Shown here: positions 1-7,424 of the stretch, in pieces
Numbering within the stretch: the first letter of the stretch is position 1
How the letters are laid out: each line of letters begins with the position of its first letter
Origin: an uncultured Pirellulaceae bacterium
Lineage (GTDB): Bacteria; Planctomycetota; Planctomycetia; Pirellulales; Pirellulaceae
Assembly (NCBI GenBank): GCA_947258905.1
Contig: CAMYKF010000733.1
Coordinates: 1-11,188 of the forward strand
Direction: 5' to 3'
Length of the DNA stretch: 11,188 bases
Notes under the pieces: generated by a model
Seen by the model: only the letters and a program-made list of their open reading frames with translations
The model's database searches: none
Told to the model about the DNA's origin: nothing
Position numbers and translations under genes: made by a program

Positions 1-777
<777 letters not shown>

Positions 778-984
778 CTCCCCTTCTCCCCCTGCGGGAA
801 AAATCCCGGCGCGCCGAGAGCAGGCCGGATGAGGAGGGTTCATTTTCACGGCGGTACCATTTCACGGCACCGTTCTGCTTGCCACCCGTCCACAACAATA
901 GCCCGACGCGCGAGCAAGGGTTCCAACAACCAGCGCCTCGCTTGCGCTTCGGGCTATCGTGCCGTATTCGAAAGCAAAAAAGAG
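778..984. other. Intergenic stretch between glycosyltransferase and tRNA-Sec
   Basis: This stretch holds no supported gene. It starts with a GC-rich CCCCTTCTCCCC...GAGGAGGG patch, which resembles a worn version of common bacterial intergenic palindromes. The dispersed-repeat hairpin at 898-957 follows. A run of six A at 976-981 reads as T6 on the minus strand just beyond the 3' end of the selenocysteine tRNA and could help end its transcription. Reading frames crossing this stretch have no recognisable protein content. Confidence 0.6.
898..957. repeat. Imperfect inverted repeat (REP-like hairpin)
   Basis: Two 22-nt arms, 898-919 (begins ATAGCCCGACGCG) and 936-957 (ends GCGCTTCGGGCTAT), are reverse complements at 19 of 22 positions around a 16-nt loop. 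This can form a long stable stem. From memory, the core TAGCCCGAAGCGCAAGCGAGG resembles a motif scattered between genes in Rhodopirellula/Blastopirellula-type planctomycetes; I cannot verify copy number here. It lies between the convergent 3' ends of the glycosyltransferase and the tRNA-Sec, a usual place for REP-like sequences, and may also act as a transcription barrier. Confidence 0.75.
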
Positions 985-1081
985 CGGAAGTGCATGGGAA
1001 TCGAACCCACCGACCACATGTTTTTCATGCAGCCCAACGGTTTTGAAGACCGCGGGGGACACCAGTCCGCCAGGCACTTCC
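985..1081 (-). tRNA. selC: tRNA-Sec (anticodon UCA)
   Basis: On the minus strand, 97 nt fold as a selenocysteine tRNA. The acceptor stem has 8 bp (GGAAGTGC with GCACTTCC; 1074-1081 with 986-993) and the discriminator is G at 985. The D arm is GGAC-TGGT-GTCC. The anticodon loop CTTCAAA carries UCA (1044-1046), a long variable arm pairs GCATG with CATGT, and the T arm is GTGGG-TTCGATT-CCCAT. The eight-pair acceptor, long variable arm, UCA anticodon and total length are hallmarks of bacterial tRNA-Sec rather than a UGA suppressor. CCA is not encoded. Family knowledge: it is charged with serine, converted to selenocysteine by SelA using SelD-made selenophosphate, and delivered by SelB to UGA codons followed by a SECIS hairpin. 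None of those genes is in the window. No convincing promoter was seen. A T6 run (976-981) follows the 3' end. Confidence 0.95.
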
Positions 1082-1506
1082 GGGGTGAAATGACAATCTA
1101 GTTTACCATCGGCAGATTTCCCAGTCCTGAACGCCCGGTTGTAGCGACGCTCACATTTTTCATCCGTTTCCCCTCTCCGTTCCTGCGGACCGACTCTCCC
1201 ACAGGCATTGGTATCTACACATTGGCAAGCCGGAGGCTTGACAGCAAGTAGCCGGTGGTTGAGCGAAGCGATACCACCGGATTCTTGTCGACCAATCGTT
1301 GTGCATCCCGCAGGGATGCCAGCAATGCAGGGCCAATTCACGTGGTGCTGCGACCCCTTCAGGGTCGCCCTTTCTATGGGAACCGCATCCCCGGGTACGC
1401 TTCGCGACCCGGGGCTAATTGCTCGAATCCCTGCGGGATTTGGATGTATTGAATTGTGTAGATACGAATGCCGCGGGAGAAGCCAAGGACATCCGTCTGG
1501 TGGCTG
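1082..1506. other. Non-coding stretch holding the palindrome-rich element
   Basis: About 425 nt with no supported gene lie between the 5' end of tRNA-Sec and the 3' end of the DUF1559 gene. The first 120 nt must hold the tRNA-Sec promoter (minus strand), but no good -35/-10 pair stands out. The rest is almost wholly the element at 1204-1472. Frames that read through it encode only the translated repeats and are not treated as genes. Confidence 0.6.
1204..1472. mobile_element. MITE-like or mosaic REP element with terminal inverted repeats
   Basis: The ends match as inverted repeats: 1204-1221 (GGCATTGGTATCTACACA) against 1455-1472 (reverse complement GGCATTCGTATCTACACA), 17 of 18 identical. 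Between them are six separate perfect palindromes: 1226-1240 (6 bp stem), 1252-1280 (8 bp, CCGGTGGT/ACCACCGG), 1303-1319 (7 bp, GCATCCC/GGGATGC), 1350-1368 (7 bp, GCGACCC/GGGTCGC), 1389-1414 (8 bp, CCCCGGGT/ACCCGGGG) and 1426-1440 (6 bp, AATCCC/GGGATT). There is no coding capacity and no clear target-site duplication. A non-autonomous, transposase-mobilised element or a composite REP array are both possible. The unit motifs resemble, from memory, repeats common in planctomycete intergenic regions. Placement just past the stop of the DUF1559 gene would also put the hairpins in its 3' UTR. Confidence 0.65.
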
Positions 1507-3108
1507 TTAGAAATCGCCGCCCACGACATTGCCGTCGCTTTTCTGAATCAGATTGCGCAGCGTATCTTCGTCCACCGCATTGGCAATGATACGCACGGAG
1601 CCGTCAGCAAACGCTGCCAGGAAACCGGCAGGTCGCACATTGCCCAGACCACGCATCGGAACATCCGGGTCAAATGGCAAATCGCCAGGGCGTGACCACT
1701 CAATGGCATTACTTTCGTCGGCTTCCACATAAACAAGCGTATTGGAGAGACCGTCTATGACCTCACGCATGCGAATCCTGCCGCCTTCATACATCGTGTC
1801 AGGTCCCTTGAATGCCTGGTACACGGTCCGCTCGCTGAGATCCAGATTTGGATTGTGGAAAACCTGCGGCATGTGTTGCAGCAATTGCATGTTGTGTTCG
1901 CTGTCCCAAGGCTCGTCCAGGTGAAACTCCTCGTACAATCTGCCTTCTTCCATGTAAGGCAGAATCACCACGCGCCAGCTGAGCAGGGGCTGACCATCCT
2001 CCGACATAATATCGCGGGGAAACTCGCCGTGTGCCGACTCGTAATTATGAGCGGCCAGCACGATTTGCCTCATGTTGTTCATCGATTCAGTACGACGGGC
2101 CGCTTCGCGAACCTGCTGCACCGCAGGCAACAACAGGGCCGTCAGCACACCGATGGTCGAAACGGATGCCATTTGCGATTGGCCTGCGGCGCGAAAAACC
2201 AGTTCGTTGTCTACGATTTGAGGTCGAATCTGCTTTTCGATGTAAACCGATACGCGTTCTGCGTATTGCATGATGGCGCGACGCATCTCGGGTGTCTGAC
2301 TGACCATTTCATTGGTAATCTGGGCCATGATGAGATCCTTGCCCATGGCGATGCCGCCACGCAGGATTTCGTCAATCCGCCCGGCGTCAGCCGCGTCGAC
2401 CGCTCCCCATCTCAATTGGGCCATCGACTGTCCGGAGAAATCAATTTCCGCCACTACGTGTTTGGTCAGGTCGGGAATTTGCAGAAATTCCTGAAATGGC
2501 GGTGGCACGCGATCGGCTGGCGGCAAACTGGCGTTAATCAAACCGCGTACGGGCTCCATGACAAAAAACGCGCGGATGTGAGAGGCCGAATCGTGCGACT
2601 CGATGAGTGAAATCAGTTCGCTTTGTGCGCCGGCCGCCGATTGCATCTTGGCGACAAACGACTCCATGCCAAACACAATGGTTTGGTCATCGGGTTGCCA
2701 GATGATCGGCGCCTGCTCGGGCGGACCCGTTCGCCAGACCGGCTGGCCTCGCATTTCACCCTGTTCCATGCCAGCGAGCATTTTCTCCGAGAGGGTTTGT
2801 GGCGAATCGAATTTGACCGTGACGGCGAAACCCAGTGGCGGCTCCAGTGTTTGCATTGAGTCCAGCAAAATGGCGACCTCATTGATCTCCATGGGGTCGA
2901 AGCCCATTTCCTGCTTGCCCAACGCCGTGGCGATCTCTCGCGGAAACAGTTCCATGGACGGCTGGTCCAGAGCATCCTTGACATTCACAAAGATCGCGGC
3001 GATCGCCGATGAGGGAATGTCATTGCGATCCAGCGACTGGGCCTGCAACGTGGCCGGCAGCAACAGTGTGACAAGCAAAAACCAGGTAGCGTGGAGTCTC
3101 GCGCGCAT
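1507..3108 (-). CDS. Secreted DUF1559 (SBP_bac_10) protein with internal pilin-like segment
   Basis: This is a 533-residue protein. The start at 3108 is chosen because AAGGAG lies 7 nt upstream and because it yields a clean signal peptide (MRARLHATWFLLVTLLLPAT, cleavage near LQAQS); extending the frame upstream would bury that signal. Residues 26-310 form an unrecognised, probably periplasmic domain. At 318-350 comes TIGVLTALLLPAV, then QQVREAARR and MNNMRQI, the stretch that in typical DUF1559 proteins follows the N-terminal prepilin motif. The DUF1559 domain proper follows (HNYESAHGEFP, SWRVVILPYMEEG, FKGPDTMYEGG). It ends with FADGSVRII near 500, which matches the H-X9-DG region but seems to lack the His. 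There is no GFTLVE prepilin-peptidase site, so this is not a pseudopilin in the usual sense. The family is hugely expanded in planctomycetes and its function is not settled. It lies 133 nt after the ligase gene and may be transcribed with it or alone. Confidence 0.85.
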   Translation of the reverse strand: MRARLHATWFLLVTLLLPATLQAQSLDRNDIPSSAIAAIFVNVKDALDQPSMELFPREIATALGKQEMGFDPMEINEVAILLDSMQTLEPPLGFAVTVKFDSPQTLSEKMLAGMEQGEMRGQPVWRTGPPEQAPIIWQPDDQTIVFGMESFVAKMQSAAGAQSELISLIESHDSASHIRAFFVMEPVRGLINASLPPADRVPPPFQEFLQIPDLTKHVVAEIDFSGQSMAQLRWGAVDAADAGRIDEILRGGIAMGKDLIMAQITNEMVSQTPEMRRAIMQYAERVSVYIEKQIRPQIVDNELVFRAAGQSQMASVSTIGVLTALLLPAVQQVREAARRTESMNNMRQIVLAAHNYESAHGEFPRDIMSEDGQPLLSWRVVILPYMEEGRLYEEFHLDEPWDSEHNMQLLQHMPQVFHNPNLDLSERTVYQAFKGPDTMYEGGRIRMREVIDGLSNTLVYVEADESNAIEWSRPGDLPFDPDVPMRGLGNVRPAGFLAAFADGSVRIIANAVDEDTLRNLIQKSDGNVVGGDF

Positions 3109-3241
3109 CGTTTTTCTCCTTATCCGGGATCCGACAGCAAATGGTGTCTCGGCAGGAGCCTCGACCTCCCGAAACCGCCTTCTGTCCGCATTGTTGGCGA
3201 TCGGCGGTGTAAACGCAAACCGGCAGCACGAGTCGCGGCGT
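3109..3241. promoter_or_regulatory. Leader region of the DUF1559 gene
   Basis: This 133-nt gap separates the ligase stop from the DUF1559 start. A strong Shine-Dalgarno, AAGGAG, sits at 3116-3121 (minus strand), 7 nt from the ATG, and decides the start. The plus-strand string GGCAGGAGCCTCGACCTCCC at about 3152-3171 resembles a motif I recall as frequent in planctomycete intergenic DNA; this is unverified. No clear promoter or terminator was seen. Confidence 0.45.
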
Positions 3242-4774
3242 CTAGTCGCCGGGTTGATTGGCCTGTTCCAGAGCGGCCAACGTCTGATCGTGGAAAGCTT
3301 TTGCACTTTCAGGTGTATCGCCAATGCATACCATGCCCAGCTTGCCAAACTCCGACAACGCACCGATCAAGTGGAAAACCACGCCCTGCTGGATCGTGCT
3401 GTGGAAGTGCAAGTTGTGTTCAACCGCGATATCGATCAGGTCGTCCGGGCAAAGTCCCACGAGAGAATCACCGCCCACGTTGTCGGAAGCGAAATAGCAG
3501 CGCGATTCGCCACCGGGAACGATGAATTCGCCCGTGTCACCATCGTAATGGCAGTTGGTAATAAACTTCAGCATCATAAACGTGTGCGTCGTGCCGCCTT
3601 TGCGCAGGTTGATCTCGATTGCATAGTGCTTCCAGCCGTCGGGCTCCCTGACGGAAACAAAATCAACACCAAAGCGGCCGATCACGCCGCGATCCCTCAG
3701 CACTTCGCCTACGCGGCGGCCCGCTTCCTGCAGTTCCATGCGATACTCGGCATCGGCGGGAAAGGTACAGCCGAGAAAAATCTGGCCGCTGGGTCCGCCC
3801 AGAATCTGGTCATGCGTGGAAATCACCTGCACTTCACCGACCGGATTGATGCGGCACTGAACCGAAGGTGATCGTTTGTCCTGACCCTCGACAAATTCCT
3901 CGACGATGCCCTGCATATCGCGGAACTTGTGACAGTATCGCGTCCACGTTTCGCCCGCTGCCTCGAACAGAATCCGCTCAGGCAAATTGGCCGTGATCCA
4001 TTCGGCGATGCGGTCCTGGGGACAATCGGCGAACGAAAACACTGCATTGCCTTCGCCCGAGAACCCCTCGTTCAACTTGATCACCGCCTTGCGCAATCCG
4101 GGGTTGTTTTGTTTCAGATGATGGAGCGCGGTAATCATGGCGTTTTCATCAGCCAGGTGCTCCATTCCGGTAGGCACGAGAATTCCCGCTTGCGTCATGA
4201 TCTCGCGGCCGGGCCCCTTGTGTCCCAGATATTTGAGATCCGGATTGGTGGCATACAGCGGAATGCCCAGTTGCAAGGCCAGTTCACGTTCCAGGTTCGT
4301 GGAGGTGAAACACGTCAGGTGAGCTGCTTCGGGACACCGGATCGCTGCCCGGATTTTTCGAACCAACCGCGGTCGATCAAGTATCTTTTGCACGAGCGGC
4401 AACGACGACGCATCGTGGCAGGCCAGCATGGTCAGGCGACGACGCGCGTGTGTGGAGGGGATCCCCGGCAACAAATGCAGAAAATAGTCAATGACTGACG
4501 GCGGGATCGGCTGGCTGGTGATGTAAACAAGTCTTGTGCGGGGCATTTGCAGCAGCATCATCAGGAACAACATGCGTTCCTCGTAGTGATGCGCGCCGGT
4601 TATCTTGGCCAGTTCCCGCGGGTCCAGCGTCAAACTGGGAACGACCACGACCGTTTGCTCGGCGTGGGGATCGGGGAAGATGTCGCGATAGATATCGACC
4701 AGTCGCTGTTGCAGCCGATAGTACCGTTGCAGCTTTTCGTCGCCTACGTCGTTTGCGTGTTTCACATCGGTCAT
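3242..4774 (-). CDS. PGM1-type ATP-grasp peptide/amide ligase
   Basis: This 510-residue soluble protein has no signal peptide. Residues 41-200 carry the conserved N-terminal part of PGM1-related ligases (VVVPSLTLD, ERMLFLMMLLQMPRTRLVYITSQPI, LLPGIPSTHARRRLTML). ATP-grasp features follow: the flexible nucleotide loop NEGFSGEGN at 235-243, EEFVEG at 292-297, and the Mg-binding strand EINLRKGGTTH at 387-397. The C-terminal 60-80 residues (VVFHLIGALSEFGKLGMVCIGDTPESA) match the PGM1 C-terminal domain. Family knowledge: PGM1 of pheganomycin biosynthesis uses ATP to form an acyl-phosphate on a guanidino-bearing amino acid and couples it to an amine of a peptide. The gene begins 20 nt after the CBS-protein stop, so the two are almost surely cotranscribed; GGAGG (4789-4793) is 14 nt from the ATG, an unusually long spacing. 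Substrates here are unknown. The nearby amidinotransferase fits a guanidino substrate, which is inference. Confidence 0.85.
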   Translation of the reverse strand: MTDVKHANDVGDEKLQRYYRLQQRLVDIYRDIFPDPHAEQTVVVVPSLTLDPRELAKITGAHHYEERMLFLMMLLQMPRTRLVYITSQPIPPSVIDYFLHLLPGIPSTHARRRLTMLACHDASSLPLVQKILDRPRLVRKIRAAIRCPEAAHLTCFTSTNLERELALQLGIPLYATNPDLKYLGHKGPGREIMTQAGILVPTGMEHLADENAMITALHHLKQNNPGLRKAVIKLNEGFSGEGNAVFSFADCPQDRIAEWITANLPERILFEAAGETWTRYCHKFRDMQGIVEEFVEGQDKRSPSVQCRINPVGEVQVISTHDQILGGPSGQIFLGCTFPADAEYRMELQEAGRRVGEVLRDRGVIGRFGVDFVSVREPDGWKHYAIEINLRKGGTTHTFMMLKFITNCHYDGDTGEFIVPGGESRCYFASDNVGGDSLVGLCPDDLIDIAVEHNLHFHSTIQQGVVFHLIGALSEFGKLGMVCIGDTPESAKAFHDQTLAALEQANQPGD

Positions 4775-4794
4775 CCGGTTCCCGCCATCCTCCG

Positions 4795-5325
4795 CTATGC
4801 CTGTGGCTTGCCGTTGTGATTGACGTCCCGCAACTGCAGCAGCAGATCCATCGTGCTGATCAAGCCCGCCAGGTTGCCGTCGCCATCCAGCACGATGACC
4901 CGGTGCACCTGCTCGTCCACCATTTTGTTGACGATCAGGGAAAGCGAATCGTCGGCATCGACGCTGACGACATCGGTTGTCATAAAGCGTTTCACAGGCT
5001 GTTGCGACAACGGGGCAATTTTGGCGCGAATCGCGGTCAGCTGTTCTTCATAGACATCTACCGGCATCGAGAATCCAGCGCCCCAGAATCCTGAGCGAGC
5101 AAATTCGGCCCGGTCAGCATTCACCCGTTCCTCGGCATTGACCAGATCCCTGGCCGAAAGCACTCCAATGCACTTTCCCTCTGACACGACCGGCGCACCC
5201 GAGATGCCGTTGTCGATCAGCCGGCCGGCAACTTCGGCCAAAGTATCGTCAGGCTGCAGCGTCACCATTTGCCGTGTCATGACATCCGCGGCTATTACTT
5301 CCGACATCCAATCCTGAATCTTCAT
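4795..5325 (-). CDS. Two-CBS-domain regulatory protein
   Basis: This is a 176-residue cytosolic protein. The start at 5325 is supported by GGAG (5333-5336) 7 nt upstream and by the first CBS domain beginning soon after. CBS 1 spans about residues 14-68 (VMTRQMVTLQPDDTLAEVAGRLIDNGISGAPVV, then CIGVLSARDLV). CBS 2 spans about 113-168 (FMTTDVVSVDADDSLSLIVNKMV, HRVIVLDGDGNLAGLISTMDLL). A roughly 40-residue linker with FWGAGFSMPVDVYEEQL separates them. There is no catalytic domain. Family knowledge: paired CBS domains (Bateman modules) bind adenine nucleotides or related ligands and report energy or ligand state to a partner. The adjoining ATP-dependent ligase, 20 nt downstream, is the obvious candidate partner; that link is inferred only from the operon. 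Confidence 0.88.
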   Translation of the reverse strand: MKIQDWMSEVIAADVMTRQMVTLQPDDTLAEVAGRLIDNGISGAPVVSEGKCIGVLSARDLVNAEERVNADRAEFARSGFWGAGFSMPVDVYEEQLTAIRAKIAPLSQQPVKRFMTTDVVSVDADDSLSLIVNKMVDEQVHRVIVLDGDGNLAGLISTMDLLLQLRDVNHNGKPQA

Positions 5326-5647
5326 TCGCAATCTCCAATTTGCGACGAGTCCCGGTTCAGGTAACACTCTGCACCCTGCAACAGAGATAATACTGCCCCG
5401 TGCGTCGGAATGCCAGGAGGGAGGAGCACAGCGCGTTTGCGATGCGATTTTCGACGGTGTGAAACGCCATCCGCACAATTTCGAATCTGCATATTCGATC
5501 TGAAACCGAAAACACCCCCCCGTCCTTGCCGGCCGGTATGCGGTTTGTACGCATGACCCGCACTGGCGTTTGGCAGAGCAGTTTTTGGACCTTCACGATC
5601 CCTGGCAGAAAAGCCAGAGACACTTTCAACGTGAAGAATGGTCTTAA
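5326..5647. promoter_or_regulatory. Gap between amidinotransferase and CBS gene
   Basis: This 322-nt stretch is without a supported gene, upstream of the CBS-ligase pair. It holds the CBS Shine-Dalgarno (5333-5336) and an inverted repeat TCGAAT-6 nt-ATTCGA (5481-5498), a possible operator. It also holds a weak hairpin CTGGC-AGAAAA-GCCAG (about 5603-5618) without a T-run, just past the amidinotransferase stop. The CBS-ligase promoter probably lies here, but no clean -35/-10 pair was found. Short minus-strand frames exist (for example a 90-codon TTG-start frame at 5357-5629) but lack Shine-Dalgarno support. Confidence 0.35.
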
Positions 5648-6823
5648 TCAGGCCTGGAAATATGACTGCAGCGTGCTTTTGCGGCGAATGTCCAGCGTCA
5701 CGCAGTGAAATGAACCGCCGAACGGACCCAGAAATTTCAGACTGCAGGGAATTGGCGTCAGGCCCCAGTCCTTGAAGAACTGAATCATCGAAGGTTGCGA
5801 GCGATCAACGACGACACGTTGCGGGTCCAGCATCAAAACGTTCATGTTCAGCCAGACGCTGCACATCGAACCAACTTCATTGAACAGCCCGCCACGGACC
5901 TTGTCCGGTTTGGGGGCTTCGCGGATTTCCCACGAATTCAAGATTGACGGCAATCGGCTGCGGTCAACGTACTTGGGGTTGATCATCATCTTGCCGGGTC
6001 CCAGCGGCACGATCGTGGTATCGATATGCATCGGCTGTCGGCAAAGCGTTTCGATTTCATGAATGCGATAGCCGTCGCCCAAATGTCGACGCAGCCAGTT
6101 GATGCCGGCGAGATTGGTGACGTTGCTGCGCGTGACAAAAATATCGCGACCACACCGAATGAAGTCGGCGGCGTCAAAGACAATCTCGGATTCGTTGATG
6201 ACGTAACGCAGCGGTTCATCCTGTTTGGGGATTTTGTACTGTTTGTCGTACAGCGTATTACGCAGCGGCGGCTTGGGGGCGGAGGTCCAGCGCGCACCCT
6301 GGTCGTAGTACTCCTTGAACAGTTGATAATAGGCATGGGGTTCGAAGTAGCGACAGCGCCATGACATGGGCGACTCGATGATTTCATCACCAACGACCAG
6401 AAAGCAATCGCGCGGGCACGCCGTAACGCAACCCTTCGACTTCCATTGAGGCGTCCCGTATTTTCTGCTGTGGTCCATCACTTCGGGGCGGCGAACCGTG
6501 ACGCCTTCGGATTCGAGCAAGCGGACAAAGTCTTCCAGTTCCTTTGCAGCTGGCTCAACGAACACCTTGCGTGGACGACGCTTCCGGCCACCCAGCAACA
6601 GCAATGCCAGATAGAGATCTTTCGGGGCACCGCCGAGGATGGAGGGATGCCGCTGCGGAAAAACGCTCTTGTCCAGCCGGCCCACGACGATTTCTTCCAG
6701 CGTGTCCCATTCGTTGTGTGAATTGACCACGCACCTGGATTCGGTCGACGTGCCGGTGGCCGGCGGTCTAACGGAGGGAGCGACGTGCGCCGGAGCGGGA
6801 GCGGTTGCTGTATCGAGGTACAT
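5648..6823 (-). CDS. AGAT-type amidinotransferase
   Basis: This 391-residue protein is colinear with vertebrate glycine amidinotransferase and bacterial relatives: NEWDTLEEIVVGRLD (37-51), SEGVTVRRPEV (105-115), PRDCFLVVGDEIIESPMSWRCRYFE (137-161), FDAADFIRCGRDIF (216-229), PMHID (264-268), LNMNVLMLD (325-333) and GGSFHCVTLDIRRKSTLQSY (369-388). The catalytic triad can be placed as the Asp of FDAAD, His266 and Cys374, so the enzyme looks active. Family knowledge: such enzymes take an amidino group from arginine through a Cys-amidino intermediate and pass it to an amine, giving a guanidino compound plus ornithine. The acceptor differs by subfamily (glycine, inosamine phosphate, lysine and others). 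Gln263-Pro-Met265 stands where human AGAT has Asn300-Pro-Met302, so the acceptor may differ from glycine. Residues 1-30 are a low-complexity Ala/Pro extension. AGGA about 7 nt before the ATG supports the start. It lies on the same strand upstream of the CBS-ligase pair. Confidence 0.92.
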   Translation of the reverse strand: MYLDTATAPAPAHVAPSVRPPATGTSTESRCVVNSHNEWDTLEEIVVGRLDKSVFPQRHPSILGGAPKDLYLALLLLGGRKRRPRKVFVEPAAKELEDFVRLLESEGVTVRRPEVMDHSRKYGTPQWKSKGCVTACPRDCFLVVGDEIIESPMSWRCRYFEPHAYYQLFKEYYDQGARWTSAPKPPLRNTLYDKQYKIPKQDEPLRYVINESEIVFDAADFIRCGRDIFVTRSNVTNLAGINWLRRHLGDGYRIHEIETLCRQPMHIDTTIVPLGPGKMMINPKYVDRSRLPSILNSWEIREAPKPDKVRGGLFNEVGSMCSVWLNMNVLMLDPQRVVVDRSQPSMIQFFKDWGLTPIPCSLKFLGPFGGSFHCVTLDIRRKSTLQSYFQA

Positions 6824-7424
6824 GTTTCCTTCCTGTAACTTGGGCTGACGATCCTCGTCAAACGGCGACGGTCAACAAAATGGGCGGGTAGCGTAGCGAA
6901 AGCCGCAAAATGATGCCCGGCCATTTTTGGACCCTTGCAGAGCGGCTTGCTCGGGCAACGTCGAGTGCTATCATCAGAACCCGCAGTTCGAGAAACGCAG
7001 CTTTGGTGGTGGGGCAGCGGCCAGTTTTTTCGTTGCCATCCCGGTCCCTTGTCCCGCCATTGGTTCACTGGAGCATCCGATGATGCCGGCCAATGTGGTG
7101 GCTGTGGCCTTAGAGGGCGATCCGGGCCCTATCGCGATTTCATGTTCCACGTCTTCAAGCTGACGAAGTGACGTGCCGTCGCAGTTTGTTCGGCGGTTCG
7201 GCTGGCGTTTAGATGGGACAATGGTCGGAAAATGGTCCCGTGCTATGTGCACGTCCGGATGGCCAACGCCTGGCAACCCGGCCATAACAAAGATTTGCTC
7301 GCTGGCCTTTCCTTCCGATGCGTTTGTTGTTTGCTGAGTCAATGGTTGTTCCCCCCAAAGGCGGGGCCAGATCGCGCAGGGCCCTTGCTGGACACGGGCA
7401 TCGCGATTGCACAATATTATTAGC
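6824..7424. other. 600-nt stretch without a convincing gene
   Basis: It separates the divergent starts of the amidinotransferase (minus) and the small membrane protein (plus), so both promoters should lie here. On the minus strand TTGACC about 60 nt before the amidinotransferase start is a possible -35, but the -10 is poor. The string GTAGCGTAGCGAAAGCC near 6887-6903 resembles dispersed planctomycete repeats. Frames in both directions (for example 6927-7171 plus, 6974-7528 minus) are Gly/Ala/Pro/Arg-rich and look non-coding. No tRNA or recognisable riboswitch was found. A decayed gene or an unrecognised structured RNA cannot be excluded. Confidence 0.5.

Noticed and set aside
862..1341. Minus-strand open frame of 159 codons
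   Set aside because: It runs through the tRNA-Sec gene and half of the palindromic element; its product is translated RNA gene and repeat.
1204..1472. CRISPR array
   Set aside because: The repeated feature is a series of different palindromes and not one repeat with regular spacers, and no cas gene is present.
1208..1510. Plus-strand frames encoding peptides from the repeat region
   Set aside because: They translate the palindromic units directly and have no ribosome-binding site. Such products are often annotated as hypothetical proteins but are repeat DNA.
2603..3871. Long plus-strand open frame (422 codons) antisense to the DUF1559 and ligase genes
   Set aside because: It spans parts of two well-supported minus-strand genes and their gap, has no recognisable domain and no good start context. 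It is a shadow of GC-rich coding DNA.
5357..5629. Minus-strand 90-codon frame as a possible precursor peptide for the PGM1-type ligase
   Set aside because: TTG start without a Shine-Dalgarno sequence, no leader/core-like pattern, and its inner ATG also lacks ribosome-binding support. It is kept only as a question in the gap finding.
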